From the NCBI RefSeq assembly GCF_027533645.1, contig NZ_JAQAGY010000021.1:1-64000 (forward strand): a DNA stretch of 64,000 nt, given 5' to 3'. Position numbers and translations under genes: made by a program. Below are positions 44,101 to 54,700 of the stretch, in pieces; the stretch's first letter is position 1, and the number at the start of each line of letters is the position of its first letter. Below the pieces are notes generated by a model that was not told the origin of the DNA, did no database searches, and saw nothing but the letters and a program-made list of their open reading frames with translations. The DNA comes from Paenibacillus caseinilyticus (GTDB taxonomy: Bacteria; Bacillota; Bacilli; Paenibacillales; NBRC-103111).

Positions 44101-47100
44101 TTGCCACGAGATCACGCCCGGATTCGGCTTTTGCGGAGGTTCCGGCGGACCACCTGTCGTCCGCAGCAGCATGTACGGAGACGGATGGGCTGTACGGTGC
44201 GGCGGAACGGACAAGCCGCAAAGGAGCCGCAGCGGGATTGAGATCTGCTGCCGTGCCCGGAAGTTCGCGTCCGCGGGCCGACGCAGGCAGCAGCTGTTCC
44301 GCCAGCTGTCCGCCGTAAGCTTCAGCCATATATTGGGCGAAGCTGTGCAGGGCAGCGTACTCAAAGAAAATGGCGGGTGTCAGGTCCGTGTGATACCGTT
44401 CGTTCAGACGGTTCGTCAGTTCGGTAAGTGTCACCGAATCGAAGCCGTAATCGCTGAATTTCAACTGGGGATCGATATCCGTCGGCTTTACTTTCAGCAG
44501 CTGCGACACCAGGGAGCCAAGCTCGCCTTGCATAGCTTGGGCAAGGGCCGCCGTATGCGCTTGGTTCTCGCTGCCGGCTGTCTTAATTCCGGCCCCAGCG
44601 CCACCCCCGTTTTCAGCTGCGGCGGCTCCTGCCGTACCTTTCTCATTCGCCGCAAGGATGGCCCGCATGCGCCCAAGCTCCCCTTCCATCACCAATAATC
44701 GCGATGTCCCGATCGCAAGCCCCGCATAAAGCGATTGTAATCCCGCAGCCGAGCGCAAAGGAATCATGCCCAGCTGTTTGCGAAGCCGTTTGCTGTTTTC
44801 CTCATCGACAGCCATGCCTCCCTCTTCCCAGAGCGGCCAGTCTACGGTTAAGGTTCTTCCCGAACACAGCCCCGCCGTGACTGCTTCCTGCCTCAGCTCA
44901 GCATATTCGCCGGCGAAGGCATTGGCTGCGGCGTAATCGGCTTGTCCCGCATTGCCGACCGAGCCTGCAATCGAGCCGAAGATCACGAACAGATCAAGCG
45001 GGTACCGGCGGCTCGCCTGATCCAGATTGGCAAGACCCAAGGTCTTGACGGCCAGAACCTCTGTCAGCTCCTTATCTGTCTTCTTCAACAAATAGCTGTC
45101 ACGGTTCACGCCTGCGCTGTGGATGATCCCGTGTATCATCCCATAACGGTCATGTATCCCGTCAAGAAGACTTGTGACCTGGTGTAAGTCTGCTACGTCC
45201 GTCTGCACGTATTCGATCGTAGCCAGTGGCGCGGACGCTCTCACTTCATCCAGCTTCTTCTCGAGCGCCGGGTTCAGCGCCGACCGCCCGGCCAGCACCA
45301 CGATCGCCCGGCCGGCATGGGCCAGGATGTCTTGGGCAACAATCAGGCCGAGCCCTCCCGCGCCTCCGCTGATGAGGTATACCCCGCCGGTCTGCCAAGG
45401 TGCATCCAAGACATGGCGGGGCATCTCGTGCTCCTGCCAGGTGCGGATGTACCTTGTGTGATCCCGGTAGCGAATATGTTGATCAACCGAATGTTGCGCA
45501 TTGGTTAGAAGCAGCTCCGCGAGCTCCTTCTCTTGCAAGGCACCTTCAGCTTCGATAAGCTGCCATTGCAGGCGGGGATGCTCCAGATGTGCGGTACGAA
45601 GCATACCGCTCAGTCCGGAGAGAAGCCTGCCGTTCCGATCTTCCGTGACAACAGCCTGCAGGAGCACTTGACCTGTGCCGCCGGCTGTAACCAGCTCTTG
45701 AATCAGTTGGAGCAGCTGAACAGCGCAATCTTGGAATTGCAGCGCTGGATGATCCTCACTCGAGCTTAGAATCAGGCAATCTGCCCCGTTCAGATGCGCT
45801 TGCAGCTGGCGGACATCCACCTCATCCAGTCCAATAAGAAGAACCTTATGACGGACAGGCGTAGCGGCCAGCGCTTCAGGCAGAATGCGCTCGGTCCATA
45901 CCGGCTCGCAGAGCAGCAGGCCGTGCTTTCCTTCTTCCGCCTCCTGCTTCAGGCTCCTTGCGGACAAGCCTTGCATCCGCCATTGTACGGCCCCCGATTC
46001 GCTGCACACATCAATATCGAAGATGGCTGCGTCTCCGCCCGGCGTATTCTCACTGCGGCGTGCGACCGCCCACATCACCGGAGCCGTTTCTCCGTATACG
46101 GACAGCTCCTTAAGGGCAAATGGCACGATCAGGGGAACATGGGGCATCCCTTCGCCCCCGGCAGCCTCCTGAAGGAGAACCAGCGTCGTCTGCAGACTGG
46201 CATCCAGCATGCCCGGATGGAGGTAATAGGAGGCGGCCGAAGCCGGAACTTCTCCGCTTCCGGGAAGACGAAGCTTCGCGAGAATCGTATCCGCCCCGAT
46301 ATATACTTCCTCGATGCATTGATGTTCCGGTCCATAATCCAGTCCGGCATCCAGGAACGCCTTATAATATTGCACGGCGGTCCAAGGACTCGGCTTGCAC
46401 CGGGCAAGCAGATTTTGCAACGGCACGCTTGGCGGCTGCGACACGCTTCCAGGTAAGACTTTTCCCTGGGAGAAGATCAGTTCTTTGTCACGACCGTAGA
46501 TTTCGAAGGTAATTCCCCCACCGTCTTCCGGCTGCAGCCGGATATTCAGCACGGTCTCCGAGCTCTCCGCTGTGATGGGCCTTGTCCAAACCACATTCCG
46601 GAAGGTCATCTGCCGCTGCCCGGCCATCCATGGCGCTGCAGCCTCGTAAACGGCTGCACGAGCCATTTCAAGACATGCGGAAGCCGGCATGACGCTGCGG
46701 CCATTGAGCACATGACCGGCCAAAAACCCTTCTGCCCCGGTAAAGCGGGAGGTATACCGCTGCTCCGTCAGATCGGACGTATTGCTGTGCAGCAGCGGAT
46801 GCAGCACGGAAGTCACTGGGCCTGGCTGCAGAGCGCCACGTGTGTCCGCCTCCTGTCCAATAACAGGCACCCAATAGCGGTCGGCCGCAAACGGATACGT
46901 TGGCAGGTGAATCCGCGCAGGCGGCGAGCTGTACAACGCTTTCCAGTTCACGCGGGCTCCCTTCGTCCACTGCTCGGCCACTGTACCAAGCTCATCTGAC
47001 GTCATTCGGGTATGCAGCTCCAAGGCTCCTGCAGCCGGTTTGACTGCACCAGCGCTTCGGTAGCAGTCCATGGGCGTCTTCCCGTTCAGCAACTCGACGA

Positions 47101-50100
47101 GCTTGCTCACGGCGTCCCCAGCCGAAGAGGCAACAAACGCCAGCCGGAAGGCCATAGCCTCTCTTCCTGTTTGAAGCGTATAGGCCAGATCCTCTAAGTT
47201 AACGGTTACGTGCTCTGCAGTCTCCAAAGCGGCTTCTTCAGGACAGTATATGGCAAGAACCGCCGGCCGGCAGCGATCCATGATCCGGCTGGCCAGCTCC
47301 CGAACCGAGCTCACTCCCGGCGCCAGCTCCTCCCACTCCGTCATCCCCCACTGCTCTGCAATCCGCTCGCACAGCCGGAAACGGGTCAGCGTATCCACAT
47401 TCTGATCTACGAAAGGATAGGCAGCATCAAGCTCATCTGCAGGAACCTGCAGCAGCTGGCCCAGCAGCCCCAGTATGTCCTGTTCCACCAGGCTGGCCAA
47501 TTGTGCTGAGGCCGCCGGTCTCGAAGAGGAGACGATGCCTCTCAAATAATCATGCAGCTGCCTTACGCGGGCCAGAAGCCTGTCTTCTGAACGGGCGGAC
47601 AAGGGAATGACAACGGCAGATTCGGCCGGAGCTATACCTTGGGACGCCGCAGAGCGGACGCGTGGAATATATTCCTCCACAATCAGGTGGGCATTGCTGC
47701 CGAAAGCGCCGAATGAACTAAGTCCTGCCCTCCGGGAGTAAACCTTTCGGCGGCCCTCCGCTTCAAGTTCCGGCCTGAGCCAAGCGCCTCCCTCACGTTC
47801 CAGATAGAAGGGAGTTTCAGCGAAGGGAATATAGGGGTTGCCCTTCTCCGCATGCAGCGAAGGGAACAGCTCGCCATGCTTGAACTGCAGCAGCAGCTTG
47901 GTTAAACCCGCAATCCCGGCCGCCGCTTCCAGGTGTCCGATGTTCGACTTCGAGGAGCCGATCGCACAGTACTGCTTGTCCTGCGTCCAATCGGAGAAGG
48001 CGCGGTGCAGACCCTGGATCTCGATCGGATCCCCGAGCGAGGTCCCGGTGCCGTGGGCTTCGATGTAGCTGATGGTGCGCGGGTGGATCCCGGCGTGTCC
48101 CAGCGCCTCCCGGATTACCTCGGATTGGGCAACGGGATCGGGCACGGTAGCTCCGGATGTCTTGCCGACATGATTAAGCGCCGACCCCTTGATCACCCCG
48201 TAGATCGGATAACCTTCCTGTTCTGCGCGGGCAACGGTCGTGAGCATGACAACCCCAACGCCTTCTCCCGGCACATATCCGTCGCCCCCTTCTCCGAAGC
48301 TGCGGCAGCGCCCGTCTGTTGCCAGAAACTGCGCCTGCTTCAAGAACATATACTTATGGGGATGCGTAACCAGATTCACCCCACCCGCAAGGGCAAAGTG
48401 GCACTCGCCTGTGCGGATGCTTTGGCTCGCCAAATGAATGGCCGTCAGGGAGGAAGAACACATGGTATCCACCGCCATCGACGGGCCATGCAGATTCAGG
48501 CTGTAGGAGACCAGGTTGGCAATCGCTGCAGGACTGCTGCCGAAGGACATCGGTACGCCCTTGTGGGCTAAATCTGCGCCAAGCAGCTCATAATGGCTCC
48601 AGAATACACCCGCAAACACGCCGACCGTCTGCTCCGAACCGGAGACATAATGGTGTTCCGCCCGGTCTTGGGCATAACCGGCATCCTCGCATGCTTCCCA
48701 GGCCGCCTGCAGGAACAGCCTCGCTTGCGGATCCGTGGTCTCCGCCTGCTTCGGCGACATCTGGAAGAACAGCGGATCAAACTTGTCAATATCGTCCACA
48801 AAGCCGCCGAACTTATAGAATTGATCGACTTCATAACCGAAATCGTGTCCATGCCACCGCTCCCGCGGGAACCCCGTTACACAATCCCGCTGACTGCGGA
48901 GATTCGCTTCGAATTCCCGTATGCTGCCGGCCAGCGGATAGCGTCCCGACAAACCGATGACAGCAATATCATCCGGCCCGTAGCTGATTTCGATGTGATC
49001 CTGCTCATCGCTTCCTGCCGACAGCTCTTCAGCGCCGGTGACCGTGCTCCGGATCAGATGCTCGTCCCCGTACAGAACAGCCGTCTGCGCCGCTCCCTCG
49101 GCCACCGCCCAATCCAGCGCCATCAGCCCTTCTTTGTCAGGCAGCGGCCTCATTCCGGATGAGGCGAACAGCATTCGCTCCATCTCCGGATCGATCTGCA
49201 TGCCCCCTCCGGACCACAACGGCCAATTGACGGAGAGAGTCACTCCGCTTCGTTCCCCCTGCCCGGCCAGCCTCCGGCGTTTGGCTGCGAATACATCCAT
49301 GACCGCGTTGGCGCTTGCGTAATCGGCCTGTCCTATGTTGCCCAGGACGGCCGAGATGGAGGAGAACAGCACGAAGAAATCTAGCGCGTCCTGGCGGCTC
49401 ACCTGATCCAGCAGATACAGCCCCTTCACTTTCGGGTTGAACACTTCAATCAGCTCGTCCGTATTTTTGCGCACGATATACTCGTCTTTAATGACCCCGG
49501 CGCTGTGGATGATGCCGCTGACGGCTCCAAACTGCTGCTTGATCTGTTCATAAACACGAGTCACGTCCTCTTCGCTGCCCATATCCGCCTGCAGCACCAG
49601 CACTTCCGAACCGAGCCCCCGCAGCCGCTCTACCCGCTCCTCCTGAGCGGCGCGCAGCGGCGAGCGACCGATCAGCGCGAGTTTCACCGAGCACTGCGCA
49701 GCAATATGCTCCGCAACCAGCAGGCCGAGTCCGCCTAGGCCGCCTGTGATGACGTAGACGCCACCGGGTTTATATACCGTCTCAAGCCCCTCAGTGCTTC
49801 TGCGAAGCGGACTCCATCGGCGGGCATAGCGCTCCACCTGCTCTCCGCTGTACAACAGAGTCTCCTCCCAAGCCCGATCAGCGGCTGCTTCCTGCGAAAC
49901 AATCCCCACCAGATCAGACAAAGAGCGGTGTGCCAGGCCTTCGATAATGAGCACCTTGCCTCCCAGCCGAGGCTGCTCGAGCTTGGCCGTCTTCAGCATC
50001 GCCTCCAAGGCAGCCGCATAATCACCGAGCTCGTCATCCCCATCCGCCACAATAAGGCAGCGGATCTCCTGGGCCGAACGCTGCTGGAGCTCATATTGAA

Positions 50101-51754
50101 GATGCTCAAGAAAGCGTTTGAACATCTCGCCGAGCCGTTCCGCCGGTTCCGCTTGGGAGGAATCTACGGCAAGAACTCCCGCCGCCGGGAATCGTACAGC
50201 CAGGGCAGGCTTTAGGCTCTCTTCCAGCCGGGATGCCGATCCGAACAGCCAGATTACATGCTTCGCCGCAGCATCCTGCCGGATATCGCCTTCTGCAGTT
50301 GGGGCCGGCACTTTCGTTTCCAGGGGTGCACGCCGCCAGTGGCGCTCATACAGCAAGAGCCGGCTTTCCGTTATCGCATCGTCCCGGCTGGTGGCGTCGG
50401 CTGCGGTACCGGAATGATCCAGCGGGCTTGGCGCGTCCTGAGCAGGCTCCATAGCACGGGAGGCCAGCCCGTCTACCGGTGAACCGGCAGCAGCCACCCG
50501 GAACCGTTCGAATGCGGTACCATATTGCCCCGCCAGGTAATCCGCGAGCCGTTCAATGGTGGCGTATTCGAATAACAGCGTCGGATAGAGCTGCGCATCC
50601 AGCCGCCGTTCCAGCTGCTTCACCAGACCGAGCAGCTGCGTGGAATCCAAGCCCAGATCGTAGAATCCTGTCTGGGGATCAAGCGTTGCCGGCTCTACTT
50701 GGAGAACTTGACCGATCTGTTCCTTTAAGTATGCTTCTGCAAGACGGGCAGGCTCCAGGAGCTCGTAAGACAGGGATTGCTCCCCGTCTTGCTTCTGCTT
50801 GGAGACGGCCTCCTGGGCCGCTTCCTGAACGGCTTCTGCGATCGTCTCCTCCCCATCGAGCCGCACCAGCCGATGAATCGACTGCAGATCACGGATCCGC
50901 TTGAGGGTCAAGCGCTCGAATTCAACCAGCAGCTCGCCGGCTGCGTCACGGATCTCTAGGTCGGTAGAGAACACATCGAGGCCCTCCCGCAGGCCCGCTT
51001 CTTCCATCGGACTTCTACGCGTATAGGTGTAGATTGTGTCAGGCAGCTGCTTATATATGCGGAACCGGCCGATCATGAACGGAATATAAGCCTTGGTGGA
51101 ATCAAATGTCAGGTCTCGTTCGCCGGTTAGCCTGAAGGAATAGCCCGCAAAGGTAGAGCCGTCCAGGAAAGCCGGATGAGCGTGAAATTTGGAGCGGTAT
51201 TGCTCCGCAAGCTCTCCAAGCTTCAGCTCCATGACTTCCTCCTGTTCCCGCCGGTAAACAGTGCCAAGCGTCTTCATGAAAGTGTAGTGCTGGATATCGG
51301 CTTTCCTGGCCACAGCGTATATTTCATCCATGTCCCATTTCCGGTCGGCACCTGCAATGAGACCCCGGATGTCCCTGACGCTCCGCGTCCTCTCTTGCTC
51401 CATCCCAGGATATAACAAGCACTCCATGTTAGCCCGCCATTCAGGATCCGCGACCTCGGAGCCCCGTACCTTCCTGCTCGTAACCCTTACTTGGAAATGA
51501 TCCGTCTGCGGAATGAACGTAACGTTGACCTCCTGGTCAAAAGCCTCCGAAGTGACGACCGGCTGGATGAACAGAATGTTTTTTAGCTCGACCGCCTGCG
51601 TTCCCAGATAAGGCAGGACCAGACGGTACACCATATCCAGCAGCGTAACACCAGGCAGTGTGCGTATCTGGTGGACGAGATGGTCTCTGACGATATAGTT
51701 GGCATGCGAAATCCGCTGAACGTAGCTTTCCTGCGTTTGCATTTGACTGATCAT
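41153..51754 (-). CDS. Trans-AT PKS-2: DH-ACP-KR-KS-[ACP-like]-DH-KR-ACP-KS-ACP-ACP
   Basis: 3533 aa. DH1 (about 15-295; His25, Asp198 in HPAFLDGS), ACP1 (Ser371), KR1 (TGGLGGLG 670, Ser798/799, Tyr812), KS (about 930-1365; Cys1099, His1234, His1274), a carrier-like insert (about 1417-1492) with Thr1455 where Ser should be, DH2 (His1681, Asp1851), KR2 (SGGAGGLG 2129, Ser2261, Tyr2274), ACP2 (Ser2440), KS (about 2548-2990; Cys2717, His2852, His2899), and tandem ACP3/ACP4 (Ser3336, Ser3448). Each tandem ACP has Trp six residues after Ser (DSIVGVEW), the mark of beta-branching ACPs. The C-terminal helix (NGELDIQQAEKLL) resembles the N-terminus of PKS-3. The leading DH-ACP-KR completes the module begun by the last KS of PKS-1. 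AAGGAG lies 9 bases before ATG 51754. Confidence 0.94.
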   Translation of the reverse strand: MISQMQTQESYVQRISHANYIVRDHLVHQIRTLPGVTLLDMVYRLVLPYLGTQAVELKNILFIQPVVTSEAFDQEVNVTFIPQTDHFQVRVTSRKVRGSEVADPEWRANMECLLYPGMEQERTRSVRDIRGLIAGADRKWDMDEIYAVARKADIQHYTFMKTLGTVYRREQEEVMELKLGELAEQYRSKFHAHPAFLDGSTFAGYSFRLTGERDLTFDSTKAYIPFMIGRFRIYKQLPDTIYTYTRRSPMEEAGLREGLDVFSTDLEIRDAAGELLVEFERLTLKRIRDLQSIHRLVRLDGEETIAEAVQEAAQEAVSKQKQDGEQSLSYELLEPARLAEAYLKEQIGQVLQVEPATLDPQTGFYDLGLDSTQLLGLVKQLERRLDAQLYPTLLFEYATIERLADYLAGQYGTAFERFRVAAAGSPVDGLASRAMEPAQDAPSPLDHSGTAADATSRDDAITESRLLLYERHWRRAPLETKVPAPTAEGDIRQDAAAKHVIWLFGSASRLEESLKPALAVRFPAAGVLAVDSSQAEPAERLGEMFKRFLEHLQYELQQRSAQEIRCLIVADGDDELGDYAAALEAMLKTAKLEQPRLGGKVLIIEGLAHRSLSDLVGIVSQEAAADRAWEETLLYSGEQVERYARRWSPLRRSTEGLETVYKPGGVYVITGGLGGLGLLVAEHIAAQCSVKLALIGRSPLRAAQEERVERLRGLGSEVLVLQADMGSEEDVTRVYEQIKQQFGAVSGIIHSAGVIKDEYIVRKNTDELIEVFNPKVKGLYLLDQVSRQDALDFFVLFSSISAVLGNIGQADYASANAVMDVFAAKRRRLAGQGERSGVTLSVNWPLWSGGGMQIDPEMERMLFASSGMRPLPDKEGLMALDWAVAEGAAQTAVLYGDEHLIRSTVTGAEELSAGSDEQDHIEISYGPDDIAVIGLSGRYPLAGSIREFEANLRSQRDCVTGFPRERWHGHDFGYEVDQFYKFGGFVDDIDKFDPLFFQMSPKQAETTDPQARLFLQAAWEACEDAGYAQDRAEHHYVSGSEQTVGVFAGVFWSHYELLGADLAHKGVPMSFGSSPAAIANLVSYSLNLHGPSMAVDTMCSSSLTAIHLASQSIRTGECHFALAGGVNLVTHPHKYMFLKQAQFLATDGRCRSFGEGGDGYVPGEGVGVVMLTTVARAEQEGYPIYGVIKGSALNHVGKTSGATVPDPVAQSEVIREALGHAGIHPRTISYIEAHGTGTSLGDPIEIQGLHRAFSDWTQDKQYCAIGSSKSNIGHLEAAAGIAGLTKLLLQFKHGELFPSLHAEKGNPYIPFAETPFYLEREGGAWLRPELEAEGRRKVYSRRAGLSSFGAFGSNAHLIVEEYIPRVRSAASQGIAPAESAVVIPLSARSEDRLLARVRQLHDYLRGIVSSSRPAASAQLASLVEQDILGLLGQLLQVPADELDAAYPFVDQNVDTLTRFRLCERIAEQWGMTEWEELAPGVSSVRELASRIMDRCRPAVLAIYCPEEAALETAEHVTVNLEDLAYTLQTGREAMAFRLAFVASSAGDAVSKLVELLNGKTPMDCYRSAGAVKPAAGALELHTRMTSDELGTVAEQWTKGARVNWKALYSSPPARIHLPTYPFAADRYWVPVIGQEADTRGALQPGPVTSVLHPLLHSNTSDLTEQRYTSRFTGAEGFLAGHVLNGRSVMPASACLEMARAAVYEAAAPWMAGQRQMTFRNVVWTRPITAESSETVLNIRLQPEDGGGITFEIYGRDKELIFSQGKVLPGSVSQPPSVPLQNLLARCKPSPWTAVQYYKAFLDAGLDYGPEHQCIEEVYIGADTILAKLRLPGSGEVPASAASYYLHPGMLDASLQTTLVLLQEAAGGEGMPHVPLIVPFALKELSVYGETAPVMWAVARRSENTPGGDAAIFDIDVCSESGAVQWRMQGLSARSLKQEAEEGKHGLLLCEPVWTERILPEALAATPVRHKVLLIGLDEVDVRQLQAHLNGADCLILSSSEDHPALQFQDCAVQLLQLIQELVTAGGTGQVLLQAVVTEDRNGRLLSGLSGMLRTAHLEHPRLQWQLIEAEGALQEKELAELLLTNAQHSVDQHIRYRDHTRYIRTWQEHEMPRHVLDAPWQTGGVYLISGGAGGLGLIVAQDILAHAGRAIVVLAGRSALNPALEKKLDEVRASAPLATIEYVQTDVADLHQVTSLLDGIHDRYGMIHGIIHSAGVNRDSYLLKKTDKELTEVLAVKTLGLANLDQASRRYPLDLFVIFGSIAGSVGNAGQADYAAANAFAGEYAELRQEAVTAGLCSGRTLTVDWPLWEEGGMAVDEENSKRLRKQLGMIPLRSAAGLQSLYAGLAIGTSRLLVMEGELGRMRAILAANEKGTAGAAAAENGGGAGAGIKTAGSENQAHTAALAQAMQGELGSLVSQLLKVKPTDIDPQLKFSDYGFDSVTLTELTNRLNERYHTDLTPAIFFEYAALHSFAQYMAEAYGGQLAEQLLPASARGRELPGTAADLNPAAAPLRLVRSAAPYSPSVSVHAAADDRWSAGTSAKAESGRDLVAIIGMSGKFPMAEGVEELWANLLEGRDCITEIPEGRWDWRAYYGDPQEANKSNVKWGGFLSGIEEFDPQFFGISPREAELMDPQQRLLMTYVWKAIEDAGYAAGALEGSDTGIFVGTASSGYSELALRAGLPVEGYSSTGSVSSVGPNRMSYLLDLHGPSEPVETACSSSLVALDRAVSAIQNGVCRMAVAGGVNTIISPVPHISFNKAGMLSEDGRCKTFSDAANGYVRGEGVGMLVLKRLEDAEADGDSILGVVRATAVNHGGRAQSLTAPNPKAQAALLQAAYLKAGIDPRTVSYIEAHGTGTELGDPIEVNGLKSAFEALYEHNGLRPASEPYCGLGSIKTNIGHLELAAGVAGIMKVLLQMKHKTLVRTLHCDRVNPYIQLQGSPFYIVRENREWTPLHDEQGFTVLRRAGVSSFGFGGVNAHAVIEEYIPQAAQERLPARGEQTKPAVFVLSARNEERLRDLAGAWLAYLSEGRLEDAGIPDATYTLQTGRQAWEERLGLVVESVQELKNKLEQYLGGAESVAGLYRGHSKRGKDIVSLFADEDLAAAIEVWFAKGKLNKITEIWARGLNIDWSPLYQNQSPRRMSLPTYTFARERYWFGMRTAQRPLHQPDSAPLAMHPVRQEAGEVKQRAGGSMGGTAMTQASFPGVVSGSGAIASSPAIPDRTAQPAADKPRGIVLRPTGAAPDPGLRSDSTLRTAVALRPLDDRPPAPQAVPVNEPLPQRHLTVASRMEQEQIVKEDAASVQQLAQELAESLADALLLSITDMDMDKKFVDMGLDSIVGVEWMRTINRKYGTAIPATKVYDYPSIGELAAYLAEQSGRCMDQTAMAAPAVISTATGRPVSWQQPEASLNVPSTAAIRDELAASLADALILNINDIDTDTKFVDLGLDSIVGVEWMRTINRRYGTAITATKLYDFPTLSEFAKYIASQLNSVQAVYTAEGQKTHTSVDDVLHQVSNGELDIQQAEKLLIALGGI

Positions 51755-51784
51755 TTGTCTATGCTCCTTACTTGGGTTTGCTCT

Positions 51785-54700
51785 TTATCTTGTCAGCCGG
51801 ACAGGCTCAAAAAATCCCGCAAAGGCATCTTCGGTCTCGGCCTCTAGGGATGTCTGCAAGGGTTGCTCGGAAACCGGCGGCTTGGGCCAGTACCGCTGAC
51901 GGTTGAATACTACCTTACCGCCTTTTGGCGTCATGTTCGCCCGGAGCTCATGCGGTATCCCTTCATTGCTTACGATCAGGTGGGCATTATTCCCGCCAAG
52001 ACCAAACGAGGAAATACCCGCCCTCAGCACATTCCTCTCACCCTGCCACGGCAGGGTCTCTCTTACAATAAAGAAAGGAGATTCCCCGAAGTGGAACCTC
52101 GGATTCGGCTCGCTGCAGTTCAGCGTCGGCGGCAGTTCACCGTTCGTCATAGACAGCAGCACCTTGATGATGCTTGCCGCCCCGGCTGCACTTAACAGAT
52201 GCCCCAGATTCGTTTTCACACTGCCAACCCCGCAGAATTGCTTCTTGCTTGTGAATCGGCCGAAAACCTGGGTGAGCGCCTTGAGTTCAATCGGGTCCCC
52301 GATGAGTGTTCCTGTTCCATGAGCCTCCACATAGGTGATGGTTTCGGGATGAACCCCGCCGTCCTCGATAGCCGCTTCGATCAGTTCCCGCTGTGCTTCG
52401 GGATTCGGCGTAGTGACACCCATGGTGTTTCCGTCATTGTTGACGGCGGTTCCATCGATGACCCCGTAGATCTTGTCACCGTCTGCGATAGCCGCATCCA
52501 GGGATTTCAGCACGAGCACACCGCAGCCCTCCCCCAGCCCGATGCCGTTGGCCGAGGAATCGAAGGTGCGGCAGCGTCCTTCAGGCGACAAGATTTTGGC
52601 TGCGCTGAGATCAAGATACATGGTCTCATCGAGCAGGATTTCCACGCCGCCGGCAAGCGCAACTTCCGCCTCCCCGCTCTGTATGGCGCGTACCCCCAGA
52701 TGAATGGCGGTAAGCGAGCTTGCGCAGGCTGCATCAACGACCATGTTAGGTCCTTTAAAGTTGTAAATATGAGACAGGTGGGCGGTGATAAAGTTTTGAC
52801 CGGTCGCTACGAGCACATCCTTGGTAGTTCCGCAGTACTTGCTGCCGAAGTTGCTGGTGCGAGTACCCGCAAAAACACCGACGCGTTTTCCCCACAAGTC
52901 TTGTTTCCCAAACCCGGCATCGGCGAGCGCCTCGGCGCTTACTTCCAGCCACTGCCGCTGCAGCGGATCGATCTGCTCTGCCAGCGTAGGCGCAATATGG
53001 AAATAAGCCGGATCGAAATATTCAATCTGCTCCAGGAATGCCCCCCACTTGCTGATGCTTCTGCCTTCCTTATGCTGTCCCGGTTCGTAATACCGCCGCC
53101 AATCCCAACGTGACAGCGGCACTTCTCCCATGCAGTCCGTCCCGGAGCGGAGATTGTTCCAGTAAGACTCGAGCGTCTGCGCCCCCGGAAAATGGCAGGC
53201 CATGCCGATTACAGCAACTTTCTTGCGGCTTTCGGCGCCCTTGTTTGCAGGCTGCCTCCTTATGGAATTCACCGGCCTGCCGGCGGGGGATGTGGTGCCG
53301 TCCGATCCGCTGCCATGAGGGGCAGCGTCCTCTGCGGATGTCAGATCCCGCTTTTCCACCGATTGGAGAGAAGGGTCCCCTTCCTCTTCAGCGGCCTGTT
53401 GCGGATAGAGAAGCCGGGACAGAGCCTCCGGATGACTTTCTGCCAAATACCCGGCCAGTCCCGCGATAGTCCCATGCTCGATAAATGCGGCGGGATCAAC
53501 CGACACGGTCTTGAGCGTCCGGTCCATCTTCCTTACGACCTGCGCCAGCATAATCGAGTCCATGCCGAAGTCTCCGAACCGCATATCCCTTCCCAGCTTG
53601 GCAGGCTCGGTCTTTAGCTCCTCAGCCAACAGCCCCGTAAGCCATACTTCCGTCCGCTCCGTTATTTCATCGTTGATATTCGGGCTTGGCAGCGCCTTGT
53701 CCGGAGCAGATGGGATCGAAACCTCATCTTTCCGGGGGGCAGCTGCACTACGTTCCAGCAGCCTTGCGGGCTCCCAGTTCTCTGGACGCACGACAGCCGG
53801 CATCACGACAGGTCCAATGCCGCTGGTAATGATCCTGTCCAGCCATTGCAGTCCCTCCTGATTGGTTATGCTTAGCAGCCCTGTATCGTCGTAAGCCTTA
53901 TTTTTGACCTCGCCGAGCCCGGTCTCTTTCCAGCTGGGCCACTGCACGCTGACGACCGGCAAGCTCCCCTGGTTTGCCGCTGCCGCATAGTCCATATAGG
54001 CGTTCGCCATAGCATAATCGCTTCGTCCGGCTGAAAGTGTCGGAATGATGGCCGAAACCGATGAGAACAGCACGAAGAACCGCAGCTGCTCTTCCTTGAA
54101 GCAGTCCAGCAGCACATCCACTCCAGCCGTTTTGGGTTCCAGCACCTGCTTGATCGTATCAAGCGGCTTGCTGATAAACGCCGGATTATCCAAATCCCAG
54201 CTGCCCGCACAATGAATTACGCCGGCTGCCGGGCCCCACTCACTCCGGATACGGCGTACCTGCTCCGTCATCGCCTCGCGGTCGGACAGCGGTGTGGACA
54301 GCACCTTAACCTCAGCGCCCAGCTCCTCCAGCTGCACTATGCGGTCAATCTTATCCCTGCTGGACGAGCCGGCCGCTTCATCCCACAGCTCACGCGGAGG
54401 CAGTTCTTCTCTTCCGCACAGCACGAGCCGCTTGACGCCGTGGCGCTCTACATAATGCTTCGCGCAGAGGAAACCAATCCCCCGCGTCCCACCTGTAATC
54501 CACAACGCGTCCTGGTCAGTGAAGTCGAGAGAAGACGCACGGCTGCCGGCCGGCTGAGGCAGACCGATCTCCTGCAGCTCCGCCTCGTACCGGCACCCTT
54601 TCCGGTAACAAACCTCGTATTCCTGGGCATCCGACTCCAGTTCATCTGCAATGATCGCGGCAATCTCCCCGGCAGAGGCGGAAGCCTCCACATCGATGTG

